Of a stretch of DNA of 64,000 nt, positions 1-9,190 are shown piece after piece (the first letter of the stretch is position 1; each line of letters starts with the position of its first letter). A model generated the notes under the pieces. It saw only the letters and a program-made list of their open reading frames with translations, had not been told where the DNA came from and searched no databases. Origin of the DNA: Anaerolineae bacterium (GTDB lineage Bacteria > Chloroflexota > Anaerolineae > Anaerolineales > Anaerolineaceae); NCBI GenBank assembly GCA_013178095.1, contig JABLXK010000015.1, positions 49,448 through 113,447 of the forward strand. The letters are read 5' to 3'. Position numbers and translations under genes: made by a program.

Positions 1-82
1 CGCGGATGCCCTTCACCAGTTCCTGTATCGCCTGGGGTTGATCGCCCAGCGGTTCATAAGGAGCTTTTAATTTGAATTCCAT
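1..82 (-). CDS. uvrB: UvrB, excinuclease ABC subunit B (N-terminal fragment)
   Basis: Only the first 27 codons lie in the window; the gene continues beyond position 1. The ATG is at 82-80, behind a purine-rich AGGAAAAAAGGA ribosome-binding stretch, and overlaps the end of mfd by 29 bp in another frame. The readable protein begins [19 protein letters not shown] and goes on to ELVKGIR. This matches the conserved UvrB start, in which the GDQPxAI Q-motif precedes the first helicase motif. UvrB is the DNA-damage verification subunit of nucleotide excision repair. Its overlap with mfd, which recruits UvrA/UvrB to stalled polymerase, suggests translational coupling. Walker motifs cannot be checked here. 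Confidence 0.85.
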   Translation of the reverse strand, partial: MEFKLKAPYEPLGDQPQAIQELVKGIR

Positions 83-3000
83 TCCTTTTTTCCTGTTTGA
101 TGGTTAGCCCAACTAATCGATCAAGCGCCTGAGATAAGCGCTCTTGCCAGCCGTTTTCCGTTCCGACCGGCATCCAGTAAGCGTTCTTTCCCCGTCGGAT
201 GTCGCCTCCAATATCGGCCAGGTCGCGCGCCTTGATGCCTTCCGGCAAGGCCGGGTAGCGCAGCACGATTTGATCCCCTTCCACCGTGATCGACGACAAA
301 CCGCATAATTCAGCCTTTAGTTTAAGGGATAACTGCCAAAATAAGTTCGCGGTTTCTTGCGGCAGCGGACCGAATCGGTCGGTGAATTCCTCCCGGATGC
401 GGTCGATATCTTCCTCGTTAATCGTATCAGCAATCCGGCGATACAACTGCAGCCGTAGGCGGTCAGCCGGTATGTAACTTTGGGGGATTCCCACGGAAAG
501 AGGCAATTCGATCGCCACCAGCGGGCGGATGCCGCGGAAAGGCAGCGCCGGCTTGACCGGCTCAACTTCTCCTCTGACCTGCTTGCTTTCATTCACGGCT
601 TCCGAGAGCAAGCGCGTGTACAGATGAAAACCTACTGAGGCGATGTGCCCATGTTGGGTGGTGCCCAGCAGGTCGCCCGCCCCGCGCATTTCCAGGTCGC
701 GCATGGCGATGGAATAACCCGCTCCCAATTGGGTGTTTTCAGCGATAGTTTCCAGGCGTTCCAATCCTTCCGGCGTAGGCAGCCGTTTGCGGTGATGGAA
801 GAAATAAGCGTACGCCCTGGAAGCGCCGCGCCCCACCCGCCCGCGCAGTTGGTAAAGCTGCGCCAGGCCGAAAGTATCTCCCCGGTCGACGATTAGCGTG
901 TTGGCATTGGGAATATCCAGCCCGGATTCGATGATGGAAGTAGAAACCAACACATCCACTTCGCCGCCGGTGAATTTGTGCATCACGTCCGCCAGTTGAT
1001 CTTCATCCATCTGCCCATGCGCGATTCCTAGGCGGGCCTCCGGCACCAGTTTGCGCAAGTGATTGGCCATCGCCCCAATGGTTTGTACGCGATTGTGCAC
1101 GAAAAATACCTGCCCGCCGCGGTCGATTTCGCGGATGATGGCGTTGCGCACCAATTGCGGATCGTAGCCGCCGATGTGCGTCTGGATCGGTAAACGGTCC
1201 GAAGGCGGGGTGTTGATATTGGAGATATCACGGATACCCGAAAGCGCCATGTACAGCGTGCGCGGGATGGGTGTGGCGGTTAACGTCAGCACATCAACCT
1301 CGGTGCGCATTTTTTTGAAATATTCTTTGTGAGTCACGCCGAAACGCTGTTCTTCATCGATGATCAATAAACCCAGGTCTTTGAACAACACGTCGTTTTG
1401 CAGCAGACGGTGGGTTCCGATGATGATGTCCACCTCGCCGGTTTGCAGTTGCAGCAGGATCAGGGCTTGTTCGCCCGGGCTGCGGAACCGCGAGAGCATT
1501 TCGACTGTCACCGGGAAGGGCGCCAGGCGCTTGCGGAAGGTATCGAAATGCTGCTGCGCCAGCACCGTGGTGGGCACCAGCACAGCCACCTGCCGCCCGT
1601 CCATCACGGCCTTGAAAGCCGCCCGCAGCGCCACCTCGGTCTTTCCGTAACCAACGTCGCCGCACAACAGGCGGTCCATTGGCCGCGCTCTTTCCATGTC
1701 CCGCTTCACTTCTTCAATTGCCCGCATCTGGTCCTCGGTTTCCGCATAGGGAAAACTCATTTCCAGAATATGCTGCCACTCGGTATCGCTCTTGTAAGCG
1801 TAGCCTTTTACCGTCTGCCGTTTTGCGTAGAGTTCCAGCAGGTCGGTGGCCACTTCCTTGACGGCTTCCTTGACCTTTTCCTTGGCGGTCACCCACTCTT
1901 TCCCGCCCAGGCGCGTCGGATGCGGCGTGCGCTCGTCCGGCCCAATGTATTGGCTCAGTCGGTCGGCCTGGTGCACCGGGACAAAGAGCTGGTCGTCGTC
2001 AGCATACTTGATCAACAAAAAATCGCGTTCCACGCCCTCAATGGTGCGTTGCACCAAACCGGCGAAACGGCCGATGCCATAATCGACGTGCACTACCCAG
2101 TCGCCGGGCTTGAGATCGGCGTACGAAATTTCAGGCCCCTCAAAACTCCGGGCGCGCATCTTGCGCGGCCGCGGGCGCTCCCAGCCGAATATCTCGCTGT
2201 CGGTCAGCAGGATTTCGGTCTTGCCGTTGGGATAACGCACTTCCCATCCCGCATTCAGGCTGCCATCAATGTAACTCAGCGCCTGGCTGTCGACCAGTTC
2301 GGCAGCCCGCGCGCCGCCCACTTCTTTCAAGCGCCCGATCTGTTTGGAAACAATTGTGAGGCGGCTGCCGTTGTCTACCGCTTTGGAAATAAAAGCGAAC
2401 AAGTCGGTTAGATGGCTGCCGAAGCGAGCGCCGGGGGAAAATGCGTGCGAAAGTGGATGGACCTCATCGCTCAAGGGGAACCCCAAATCAATTGCGCTGA
2501 AACGGGTCATCGCATCGCTGATTTCCGACCAGGTAATGTATGGCAGCGGAAAGTCCGAAGGTATGCTGTGAACTTCAACAGCTTCTTTGCGCAATTTCAG
2601 GGCTTGTTCTTCAATCTCTTCAGAAGTTACCTGCAGCGAAGCATTGTTATCCAACAGGATGATCGCGCCCTTTGGCAGAAAATCCAGCAGCGTCGCCGGT
2701 TGTTTATAGGCCATCGGCAGGTTGAACTCCACCAGCGCCTGGCCGGGGTCTTCATTTTCAAGATTGATCTTTCCGATCATTTCGCTGGCCGGCGGGATGA
2801 AAACGGATTCCACCACTTGCACAGAACGCTGGCTGGCCGGGTCGAAGGTGCGGATGGAATCGACCTCATCTCCGAAGAAATCGATGCGCACCGGGAATTC
2901 CAGATGCATCGGCCACACATCCACCAAGCCGCCGCGGCGTGAAAACTGCCCAGCGCCAGTCACCAGCTCAGCCCGGTTGTAGCCGATCTCCACCCATTTT

Positions 3001-3494
3001 CGGCAGAGCGCGTCCACGTTATTGGTGCTGCCGGTTTTCAATGTCGAACAGGCCATCAAAAAATCGCGGCGGGGCACGCTGCGGGTCATCAAGGATTTGA
3101 CCGAGGTAAAGATCACCTCGGGGTAGCAATCCTCAGCACGGTTCGGTAAATAACTCTGCGCCAGCGCCACCAGTGTTTCCATGCGGTCGCGGCGTGTGTC
3201 GCGCCCCCAGTTGATCTTTTCATAAAACAGGGGCGCCGGTTCGGCAAAGATATAATTCCGGCCGTCTTTCGACCAGAAACCGAATTCTTCGTACATCGAT
3301 TGCAAGCGGTCGGCTTTGGAGGTGACAAAAACCAGCGGTTTTTGAATTCCCCGTTGCAGGGCGGCCATGAAAGGCAGCCTGACTGAACGCGGCAAACTGA
3401 TCGGGATCTGCGCCGGTTCCCCCCTTAACCTCTCCAGCAGATCCGAAAATCCTTCCAGTTCGTCGAACCGGATTAGTGTCTCATTGCTCATCAT
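54..3494 (-). CDS. mfd: Transcription-repair coupling factor Mfd
   Basis: A full-length 1146-residue Mfd, the ATP-driven translocase that removes RNA polymerase stalled at lesions and recruits UvrAB. Seen in order: UvrB-like N-terminal region (about 1-400), CarD-like RNA-polymerase-interaction domain (about 455-515, with the [14 protein letters not shown] segment), Walker [10 protein letters not shown] at 612-620, the DEEQ box at 713-716, the TATPIPRTL motif near 740-748 and a C-terminal TRCF domain. The start overlaps the end of pth by 14 bp and the stop overlaps the uvrB start by 29 bp. The three genes therefore read as one translationally coupled leftward operon. Length and motif order are standard for the family. 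Confidence 0.97.
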   Translation of the reverse strand: MMSNETLIRFDELEGFSDLLERLRGEPAQIPISLPRSVRLPFMAALQRGIQKPLVFVTSKADRLQSMYEEFGFWSKDGRNYIFAEPAPLFYEKINWGRDTRRDRMETLVALAQSYLPNRAEDCYPEVIFTSVKSLMTRSVPRRDFLMACSTLKTGSTNNVDALCRKWVEIGYNRAELVTGAGQFSRRGGLVDVWPMHLEFPVRIDFFGDEVDSIRTFDPASQRSVQVVESVFIPPASEMIGKINLENEDPGQALVEFNLPMAYKQPATLLDFLPKGAIILLDNNASLQVTSEEIEEQALKLRKEAVEVHSIPSDFPLPYITWSEISDAMTRFSAIDLGFPLSDEVHPLSHAFSPGARFGSHLTDLFAFISKAVDNGSRLTIVSKQIGRLKEVGGARAAELVDSQALSYIDGSLNAGWEVRYPNGKTEILLTDSEIFGWERPRPRKMRARSFEGPEISYADLKPGDWVVHVDYGIGRFAGLVQRTIEGVERDFLLIKYADDDQLFVPVHQADRLSQYIGPDERTPHPTRLGGKEWVTAKEKVKEAVKEVATDLLELYAKRQTVKGYAYKSDTEWQHILEMSFPYAETEDQMRAIEEVKRDMERARPMDRLLCGDVGYGKTEVALRAAFKAVMDGRQVAVLVPTTVLAQQHFDTFRKRLAPFPVTVEMLSRFRSPGEQALILLQLQTGEVDIIIGTHRLLQNDVLFKDLGLLIIDEEQRFGVTHKEYFKKMRTEVDVLTLTATPIPRTLYMALSGIRDISNINTPPSDRLPIQTHIGGYDPQLVRNAIIREIDRGGQVFFVHNRVQTIGAMANHLRKLVPEARLGIAHGQMDEDQLADVMHKFTGGEVDVLVSTSIIESGLDIPNANTLIVDRGDTFGLAQLYQLRGRVGRGASRAYAYFFHHRKRLPTPEGLERLETIAENTQLGAGYSIAMRDLEMRGAGDLLGTTQHGHIASVGFHLYTRLLSEAVNESKQVRGEVEPVKPALPFRGIRPLVAIELPLSVGIPQSYIPADRLRLQLYRRIADTINEEDIDRIREEFTDRFGPLPQETANLFWQLSLKLKAELCGLSSITVEGDQIVLRYPALPEGIKARDLADIGGDIRRGKNAYWMPVGTENGWQERLSQALDRLVGLTIKQEKRNGIQIKSSL

Positions 3495-4101
3495 TCAAGA
3501 CAGAGCCGTTGTAGGTGTTCATGGCCTTGTCGATACCGTATTCCAGGTAGGTTTCCAGCGCATCCGCGCAGGTATCCAGAACCTGGTTGAGGATCTCCTC
3601 CTCCGGCCCTCTGAACTTCTTTAACACGTAATCCACCGCGTCCATGCGCCCCGGCGGCCGTCCGATTCCCACCCGCAAACGCGGGAAAGTTTCTGACCCC
3701 AGGCGGGTGATGATTGACTGCATGCCCTTCTGCCCGGCTGATCCGCCGGCTTTGCGGATGCGGATGCTGCCGAAAGGCACATCCAGATCATCGTTGACCA
3801 CCACCAGGTGATCGAGATTTACCTTGTAAAAGTTGACGAAGGATCCCACCGCCACGCCGGAGTTGTTCATGAATGTCTGCGGCATCACCAAAGCAACCCG
3901 CTTGCCCCTGACCATTCCGTTCCCGGTAAGGGCTTTGAAACGGTAATGAGTGATATCCATCCCCCAACGTTGAGCCAGGCGCTGGATGACCAGAAAGCCA
4001 ATATTATGGCGCGTGTATTCATATTCGCGCCCCGGATTCCCCAATCCGACAATCAGGAACCATTCAAGGGATTCGGTGGCAGTTTTTTTTCGCAAGAACA
4101 T
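3481..4101 (-). CDS. pth: Peptidyl-tRNA hydrolase
   Basis: A 206-residue peptidyl-tRNA hydrolase, which releases tRNA from peptidyl-tRNAs dropped by ribosomes. It shows the family signatures IVGLGNPGREYEYTRHNIGF (catalytic His near residue 32), PQTFMNNSG and the NDDLDVPFG/GGSAGQKGM region that binds tRNA. The N terminus is about 12 residues longer than in the Escherichia coli enzyme (MFLRKKTATESLEW before the core), but no better internal ATG is visible. It is the first gene of the pth-mfd-uvrB string. A possible promoter upstream on the minus strand (TTGCTT, 17 bp, TAGACT) is weak. Confidence 0.95.
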   Translation of the reverse strand: MFLRKKTATESLEWFLIVGLGNPGREYEYTRHNIGFLVIQRLAQRWGMDITHYRFKALTGNGMVRGKRVALVMPQTFMNNSGVAVGSFVNFYKVNLDHLVVVNDDLDVPFGSIRIRKAGGSAGQKGMQSIITRLGSETFPRLRVGIGRPPGRMDAVDYVLKKFRGPEEEILNQVLDTCADALETYLEYGIDKAMNTYNGSVLNDEQ

Positions 4102-4237
4102 GCTCTTTTTATCCTATTTATAAATTGGCAACAAATTAGTCTAACATAAGACATTTATTTAAGCAAAATTTTACATAAGAGCGCTTTCATCTATCTTCTT
4201 ACAAGGTTTTAATGGAAACAGGCCGTTTTTTCTGGTA

Positions 4238-4246
4238 TGCTATAAT
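4238..4246 (+). promoter_or_regulatory. Extended -10 promoter (TGCTATAAT)
   Basis: TGCTATAAT is a perfect extended -10 element 25 bp before the ATG at 4272. No good -35 box is visible at the usual spacing, as expected for extended -10 promoters. The same nonamer occurs upstream of recA at 56437. Confidence 0.6.
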
Positions 4247-4271
4247 CAATCACTAGGATACAGGCTTAAAA

Positions 4272-4703
4272 ATGACGGAAAACCAGGAAATTCCCGCTGA
4301 AAATATGCCCGCTGTCAAAAATAAAACCGCCGCAATCATCCTTGCGATCGTTGCGGTAATTTTATTGGTTGGGGTGATTTTCGGGATTGTGGTCCTCTCC
4401 AAACAAAATGCGGATACAACCGGCCGGGTGCGCGATATTTTCATCATCGTGTTGGCGCTTGAATCGCTGCTCCTGGGCGTGGCTTTGGTCATCCTAGTTA
4501 TCCAACTGGCTGTTTTAACCAACCTGATCCAGAATGAAGTCAAGCCGATCCTGGCTTCCACCAAGGAAGCCGTCAGCACCATCAAAGGCACCAGCAAGTT
4601 CATCTCCGACCGCGCGGTTAAACCGATCATCACCGCCAGCAGTTTTATGGCCGGTTCGCGAAAGTTGTTTGAAATCATCGGTTTTATTAAACGTAAAGAA
4701 TAA
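4272..4703 (+). CDS. Small two-helix membrane protein of unknown function
   Basis: A 143-residue protein with a charged N terminus, a first membrane helix at about 23-46 and a second at about 56-82, followed by an amphipathic tail rich in Lys, Ser and Thr (about 83-143). The tail resembles the extended helical regions of DUF948-like cell-envelope proteins, a loose similarity I cannot confirm. It is preceded by an extended -10 promoter but only a weak ribosome-binding site. The YtxH-domain gene follows after 25 bp, so the two are probably co-transcribed envelope or stress genes. Confidence 0.7.
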   Translation: MTENQEIPAENMPAVKNKTAAIILAIVAVILLVGVIFGIVVLSKQNADTTGRVRDIFIIVLALESLLLGVALVILVIQLAVLTNLIQNEVKPILASTKEAVSTIKGTSKFISDRAVKPIITASSFMAGSRKLFEIIGFIKRKE

Positions 4704-4728
4704 ACCAGATTCCTGAAAGGAGAAAAAA

Positions 4729-5088
4729 ATGTCAGACCGTAATGATGATTTAGGAACATTTTTAATTGGTTTTATCGTTGGAGGTATCTCAGGCGCCATT
4801 GCTGCTTTATTACTCGCTCCCCAGTCCGGTGAAGAAACCCGCACCATGATCAAAGAGAAAGCCATCGAATTGCGCGATCAAACCGCCACTACTGTGGAAG
4901 AGTCGCTGGAAAAAGCCGAGAAAGCCGCCAATGAAGCGGTGAAAAAGGCTGAAACCCTGCTCGAACAAGCTAAAACCAAAGCTGCTGAAGTGGTGGAACA
5001 GGGGCAGGTAGTGCTGGAAGATACCAAAGCCAAGGTAAGCAAAACTGCGAAATCCGCCGCCAAGGGCGAAAAACCCGCGGAGTCTTAA
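4729..5088 (+). CDS. YtxH domain-containing protein
   Basis: A 119-residue protein with a single glycine-rich membrane segment (about 9-31, including GFIVGGISGAIAALLLAP), the hallmark of the YtxH family. It continues QSGEETR and then a long Ala/Glu/Lys-rich amphipathic helix to about residue 105. YtxH proteins are small, often stress-inducible, membrane-anchored proteins without a defined biochemical role. The start is supported by AAAGGAG seven bases before the ATG. It lies downstream of, and co-directional with, another small membrane protein gene. Confidence 0.85.
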   Translation: MSDRNDDLGTFLIGFIVGGISGAIAALLLAPQSGEETRTMIKEKAIELRDQTATTVEESLEKAEKAANEAVKKAETLLEQAKTKAAEVVEQGQVVLEDTKAKVSKTAKSAAKGEKPAES

Positions 5089-5136
5089 TCGAGTTCCTCA
5101 AAAATAATGATCCTTAAGTAATCGGTGGTTGATTTC

Positions 5137-6741
5137 TCAACCGCCGATCTGTTTTATTACCAGCGGGATTGCAGCAATCAGGTCGCCGGCTGCCACCGCG
5201 GCCGGGGTTCCGATTCGACGGGCAGCCGCCACACCCGCCCGAGCGTGCAGCCAAGCTGCCAGCGCTGCCGCGTTGAACGCTTCCACACCCTGGGCTACGT
5301 AACCCGTGATCATGCCTGCCAGAACGTCGCCAGTGCCGGCTTTGGCCAAAGCCGAGTTGGCAACCGGAATGAGCGCCCTGCGGCCGTCAGGGGCAGCGAT
5401 GATGGTCAGCGCGCCTTTCAATACAACCACCTGTCCCCATTTCGCGGCGTACTCACAGGCGATCTTTTCCCGATCGGCTTGTATCTTCTCGACTGGCAGC
5501 CCAGTCAACACGGCCATCTCGCCCGGGTGCGGCGTCAATACCGCAAAGCCGATTTTCTTCTCCCAATGATCAATCCTGGCCAATAACTTCAAGGCGTCCG
5601 CGTCGATCACCAGGTGCGGCAGATTTACGCTTTCGTTCCGTGCGCGCTTCCCTTGCACCATATCAAAACCCATCTGATTTCCTGCGCCGCTGTCACCGAA
5701 TAACTGTTTCAGAAATGCCAGAGTTTCTTCCTCCAAACCCCACCCCGGACCGAGCAGCATACAGCTCACACGCTCCAGGTTTTGCCCGACAATCCTGGCG
5801 CCCTCGGCGTTCAGCACTCCCAGGGTGTGCGGCAGGATCAACCAGGTCGTTTCGGGCAGGCTGCCCGCCAGCGCGTCGTAGATCGCGCCGGGAATCGCCG
5901 TACGCACTAAACCCGCGCCAACGCGGTATGCTGCCTGCGAAGCCAGCAGCGCCGCCCCGCAATAGTTGATCGATCCGGCGGCAATCAGGCAGGTTCCGAA
6001 AGTGCCCTTGTGGCTGTCCGCCGGCCGGTCCGGCAGCCAGGCAGCCGCCAGGTTGGCGTCCACCACTTCCGTTCCGGCTTCCTGCCAGGCTGGCAGATTT
6101 CCCGGTAAACCGATATCCACTGCCAGAATCTCGCCGCATAGCTTCAACGCCGATTGACGCAGCAATCCCTGTTTAACGGCCGCCATGCAAATCGTCAATT
6201 CCGCCGGCAGGCATTCCGGCGCGGCTTCGCCGCTATCGCAGTCCACGCCTGAAGGGCAATCCACGGCAATTACAACCGGTTTATCCGGGATCGTCAAAAT
6301 GCAAGCCAATACATCCTGAATTTCTTTTTTTAATGGAAGTTTTGCGCCGGTTCCCAGAATGCCATCCAGTAAAACATCGCTTTCAATAATGCCCTCCCGC
6401 AGCGCCGGGAAATCACCACCCTCCCCGGCCGGCAAGAGCTTGCCGCCAGCTTTCAGATAAGCCTCGGTCAGCGCGTCATTTTTTCCGCGCTCTTTCACCA
6501 GGTAAGCCTGTGTGTGCCAACCCCAAGCCACCAGGTGCGCAAGGGCAACCAGCGTATCCCCGCCGTTGTTTCCCGATCCGATCAGCCCGATGACCCTGTG
6601 ACTCTGCCTGCTGAAATAGCGTTGATGCACCGCGCGCGCCGTTTCCAATCCGGCATTGGCCATCATCCGCTCATAGGTAAGCCCGTTCTTGTCAGCCTGC
6701 GATTCCAACTCTCTCATTTGATGAACGGTAACTAATCTCAT
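5137..6741 (-). CDS. nnr: Bifunctional NAD(P)H-hydrate repair enzyme Nnr
   Basis: A fusion of NAD(P)HX epimerase (YjeF N-terminal domain, about 1-215, with GSGNNGGD at 55-62) and ADP-dependent NAD(P)HX dehydratase (ribokinase-like, about 235-530, with the AGTGDVLAGMI active-site segment). Together they repair hydrated nicotinamide cofactors. I chose the ATG at 6741 (534 residues) because AGAGG precedes it at good spacing. The longer reading frame begins with a TTG at 6765, directly against a TATAAT hexamer (6766-6771), and is unlikely to be translated. The gene is divergent from the spermidine-synthase-like gene. Confidence 0.93.
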   Translation of the reverse strand: MRLVTVHQMRELESQADKNGLTYERMMANAGLETARAVHQRYFSRQSHRVIGLIGSGNNGGDTLVALAHLVAWGWHTQAYLVKERGKNDALTEAYLKAGGKLLPAGEGGDFPALREGIIESDVLLDGILGTGAKLPLKKEIQDVLACILTIPDKPVVIAVDCPSGVDCDSGEAAPECLPAELTICMAAVKQGLLRQSALKLCGEILAVDIGLPGNLPAWQEAGTEVVDANLAAAWLPDRPADSHKGTFGTCLIAAGSINYCGAALLASQAAYRVGAGLVRTAIPGAIYDALAGSLPETTWLILPHTLGVLNAEGARIVGQNLERVSCMLLGPGWGLEEETLAFLKQLFGDSGAGNQMGFDMVQGKRARNESVNLPHLVIDADALKLLARIDHWEKKIGFAVLTPHPGEMAVLTGLPVEKIQADREKIACEYAAKWGQVVVLKGALTIIAAPDGRRALIPVANSALAKAGTGDVLAGMITGYVAQGVEAFNAAALAAWLHARAGVAAARRIGTPAAVAAGDLIAAIPLVIKQIGG

Positions 6742-6765
6742 TTCAAAACCTCTGCGTCTATTCAA

Positions 6766-6805
6766 ATTATACTTTCCCGTCGGCGCTGCTAGCCGAAGGT
6801 ATAAT
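6766..6805. promoter_or_regulatory. Divergent -10 elements for nnr and the 6813 gene
   Basis: A perfect TATAAT reads leftward at 6771-6766 toward nnr, and another reads rightward at 6800-6805. The rightward one ends only seven bases before the ATG at 6813. Transcription would then begin at or within a base or two of the start codon, giving a leaderless message. No Shine-Dalgarno sequence precedes that ATG, in agreement. No good -35 boxes are visible. Confidence 0.55.
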
Positions 6806-6812
6806 TGCAGCC

Positions 6813-8366
6813 ATGCGCCGTTATTTATATATTGGGGTTTTCTTTGCCGGCTGCGCCAGCCTGGCGGTTGAAATGTCCGCCTCGCGCCTGTTGGGAAATT
6901 ATTTCGGATCCAGCAATCTGGTTTGGGCGGCTATAATCGGCCTGATTTTGATTTACCTCTCGGTTGGATATACCATCGGCGGCAAATGGGCTGACCGCTC
7001 CCCTGAGTTTAGAACTTTTTTTACCATCCTCTGTTGGGCATCATTGTTGATCGGATTAATCCCTCTGGCTTCGCGCCCCATCCTGCGCGCGGCCAGCCAG
7101 GCATTCGATGAAATGCAAGTCGGGGTGATGATCGGCTCTTTCATATCCGTGCTGGCGCTGTTCAGCCTGCCGGTCACGCTGCTCGGCACCGCTTCTCCCT
7201 TTGCCGTGCGTATCGCCCTGGAGAATAAAGAGAATGCCGGCAAAGTGGCAGGAAAAATTTACACCATTTCCACGCTGGGTTCATTCCTGGGAACATTTTT
7301 GCCGGTTCTGGTGCTGGTACCGGCCATCGGCACCTACCGCACTTTTATCGCGCTCAGCGCAGGCTTGATGCTGGTTTCGCTCTTTTGTCTCTGGATGACT
7401 TCCGGGGCAAAGGCCGCTACGCGCCTGCTTTGGATGCCCGTCCTGCTGGTTTTAGCAACCTTGCTCGGGCTGGGAGGATTCGACAAGCAGGCTCAGGGTA
7501 TTATTTTTGAAGGGGAATCAGCTTATAACTACATCCAGGTGCAGCAGATCGGCGACTACCGCATCCTGCGCCTGAACGAAGGCCAGGGTATTCACTCGAT
7601 CTACCATCCGCTTCAGCAGAACTTTTACGGCGCCTGGGAGCAAGTGCTGGCTGCACCCTTTTTTAATAACGCACCTTATAATATTGACAAAGTACAGCGC
7701 ATCGCCATTCTCGGCCTGGCAGCCGGCACCAGCGCCCGCCAGGCCTACGAAGTTTATCCCCGCGCGCAAATCGACGGTTACGAGATTGATCCAAAGATCA
7801 TCGAGGTTGGCTGCGACCTGTTCGAAATGGACGTGCCTACATTGAATGTCTATGCCGAGGATGCCCGTTGGGGTCTGGCGCATTCCGGCCAACGATACGA
7901 TATTATCAGTATCGACGCTTACCGCCCCCCTTATATTCCCTGGCACTTGACCACTCTTGAATTTTTTCAGGAAACCTACTCGCATTTGACTGAACAAGGG
8001 ACATTGGTCATTAACGTCGCGCGAATCCTGGACGACCGCCGCCTGGTGAACGCCCTTTACACCACCATTCAAGCGGTCTATCCCTCGGTTTATATTGTCG
8101 ATCTGCCGGATACGTTGAATTCAATCATCTTTGCAACCCGCCAGCCGACGCGAATTGAAAACCTGGCGCTGAATTATCTGGCGCTCGACAGCGACGCTTC
8201 AACCCCGTCTTTGTTAATGGAAACGCTGCAAACCACGGTTTTGGGCATGCAATCCAATCCCCCCGAAACCATCCTGTTCACCGACGACCGTGCATCCGTG
8301 GAATGGATTACCAATGACATGATCTTTGGTCTTTTTAAATCCGGTCAATTGGAGACGCTGCATTGA
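6813..8366 (+). CDS. Fused membrane / spermidine-synthase-like protein
   Basis: A 517-residue protein. Roughly residues 1-220 form about six to seven membrane helices; the remainder is a Rossmann methyltransferase fold related to spermidine synthases. The nucleotide-binding loop reads ILGLAAGTSARQ near residue 300 rather than the GGGDG of true spermidine synthases, followed by YEIDPKIIEVG and SIDAYRPPY. This family is usually annotated as fused MFS/spermidine synthase, but the substrate is unknown and polyamine synthesis should not be assumed. The message is probably leaderless. The stop codon overlaps the TTG start of the next gene, implying coupling. Confidence 0.82.
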   Translation: MRRYLYIGVFFAGCASLAVEMSASRLLGNYFGSSNLVWAAIIGLILIYLSVGYTIGGKWADRSPEFRTFFTILCWASLLIGLIPLASRPILRAASQAFDEMQVGVMIGSFISVLALFSLPVTLLGTASPFAVRIALENKENAGKVAGKIYTISTLGSFLGTFLPVLVLVPAIGTYRTFIALSAGLMLVSLFCLWMTSGAKAATRLLWMPVLLVLATLLGLGGFDKQAQGIIFEGESAYNYIQVQQIGDYRILRLNEGQGIHSIYHPLQQNFYGAWEQVLAAPFFNNAPYNIDKVQRIAILGLAAGTSARQAYEVYPRAQIDGYEIDPKIIEVGCDLFEMDVPTLNVYAEDARWGLAHSGQRYDIISIDAYRPPYIPWHLTTLEFFQETYSHLTEQGTLVINVARILDDRRLVNALYTTIQAVYPSVYIVDLPDTLNSIIFATRQPTRIENLALNYLALDSDASTPSLLMETLQTTVLGMQSNPPETILFTDDRASVEWITNDMIFGLFKSGQLETLH

Positions 8367-9025
8367 AAATCGTTCAGAAACTGATTCTGATCCTGATCGT
8401 GATCCTCTTCCCTTTGTTTGTCGTTACCTGTTCCATCCGGGTAGCTTTGACGCCTTTTTATATTAATGTGGAATACAACCGGCCCGGTTTTCCCGCGGAT
8501 GCATACGGGTTCACCACCGCCGACCGCTTGCAGTGGGGTCAGTATTCTATCGATTATTTATTGGGAAAAGTCTCCGACCGTGATTTCACTGCCCAAACCT
8601 TGCCGGATGGAACGCCGCTCTTCAACGAGCGCGAGCTCTCGCACATGCAGGATGTCCGCGATCTCACGCTGGTGGTTCTGCAAATCTGGAAAGGGTTGTG
8701 CGTATTCTTCGCGCTTGCGCTGCTCGCCAGCCTGACCGGGAAATGGCCGGGGCAATTTTTGCGAGCGCTGCATGACGGCGCCCTTGCCACCATTGCCCTG
8801 ATCGCTGCCATTCTCGCAGCGGTTTGGATGAACTTCAACCTGCTCTTCACAAAATTCCACCAACTGTTTTTTGAAGGGGATTCCTGGCTCTTTTACCTAA
8901 CCGACCATCTCATCCGCCTCTTCCCGCTTACCTTCTGGCAGGACTTGTTCATTTTTATCGGCGCCTGCACCATTCTGTTCTGTTTGATCCCGATTTTATT
9001 TTACCGGTTGAAAAAACATTCCTGA
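8363..9025 (+). CDS. TIGR01906/DUF1461-type integral membrane protein
   Basis: A 220-residue protein with an N-terminal membrane helix (about 5-28), a short extracytoplasmic stretch and three more helices near 105-125, 140-162 and 190-213. The segment FNERELSHMQDVRDL at about 87-101 is typical of the TIGR01906 (DUF1461) family, which has no assigned function. The start is a TTG whose last two bases form the stop of the upstream gene (TTGA overlap), with GGAGA at suitable spacing. Tight coupling to the spermidine-synthase-like gene suggests joint function in the membrane. Confidence 0.8.
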   Translation: MKIVQKLILILIVILFPLFVVTCSIRVALTPFYINVEYNRPGFPADAYGFTTADRLQWGQYSIDYLLGKVSDRDFTAQTLPDGTPLFNERELSHMQDVRDLTLVVLQIWKGLCVFFALALLASLTGKWPGQFLRALHDGALATIALIAAILAAVWMNFNLLFTKFHQLFFEGDSWLFYLTDHLIRLFPLTFWQDLFIFIGACTILFCLIPILFYRLKKHS

Positions 9026-9140
9026 ACAGAGCGCCGATCCAAAGCAATTCATCCAGGTTTCGTGCGTTGATTTTCATCAGCGTTCCAGGTATTTCAATGA
9101 AGATATCCAGCCGGAAATCATCAACATAATCCGACAACAA

Positions 9141-9173
9141 AAAAGACGCGGCTTGTTGTGCGCCGCGTCTTTT
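9141..9173. terminator. Bidirectional intrinsic terminator
   Basis: A perfect 12-bp stem, arms AAAAGACGCGGC (9141-9152) and GCCGCGTCTTTT (9162-9173), with a nine-base loop. The A/T ends make it usable in both directions between the convergent genes ending at 9025 and 9191. Confidence 0.85.
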
Positions 9174-9190
9174 GGATTGGAAATATTCAC

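Noticed and set aside
1398..2411. 337-codon open frame on the plus strand over mfd
   Set aside because: It is antisense to a clearly conserved Mfd region, has no ribosome-binding site and matches no family; it is a by-product of GC-rich codon usage.
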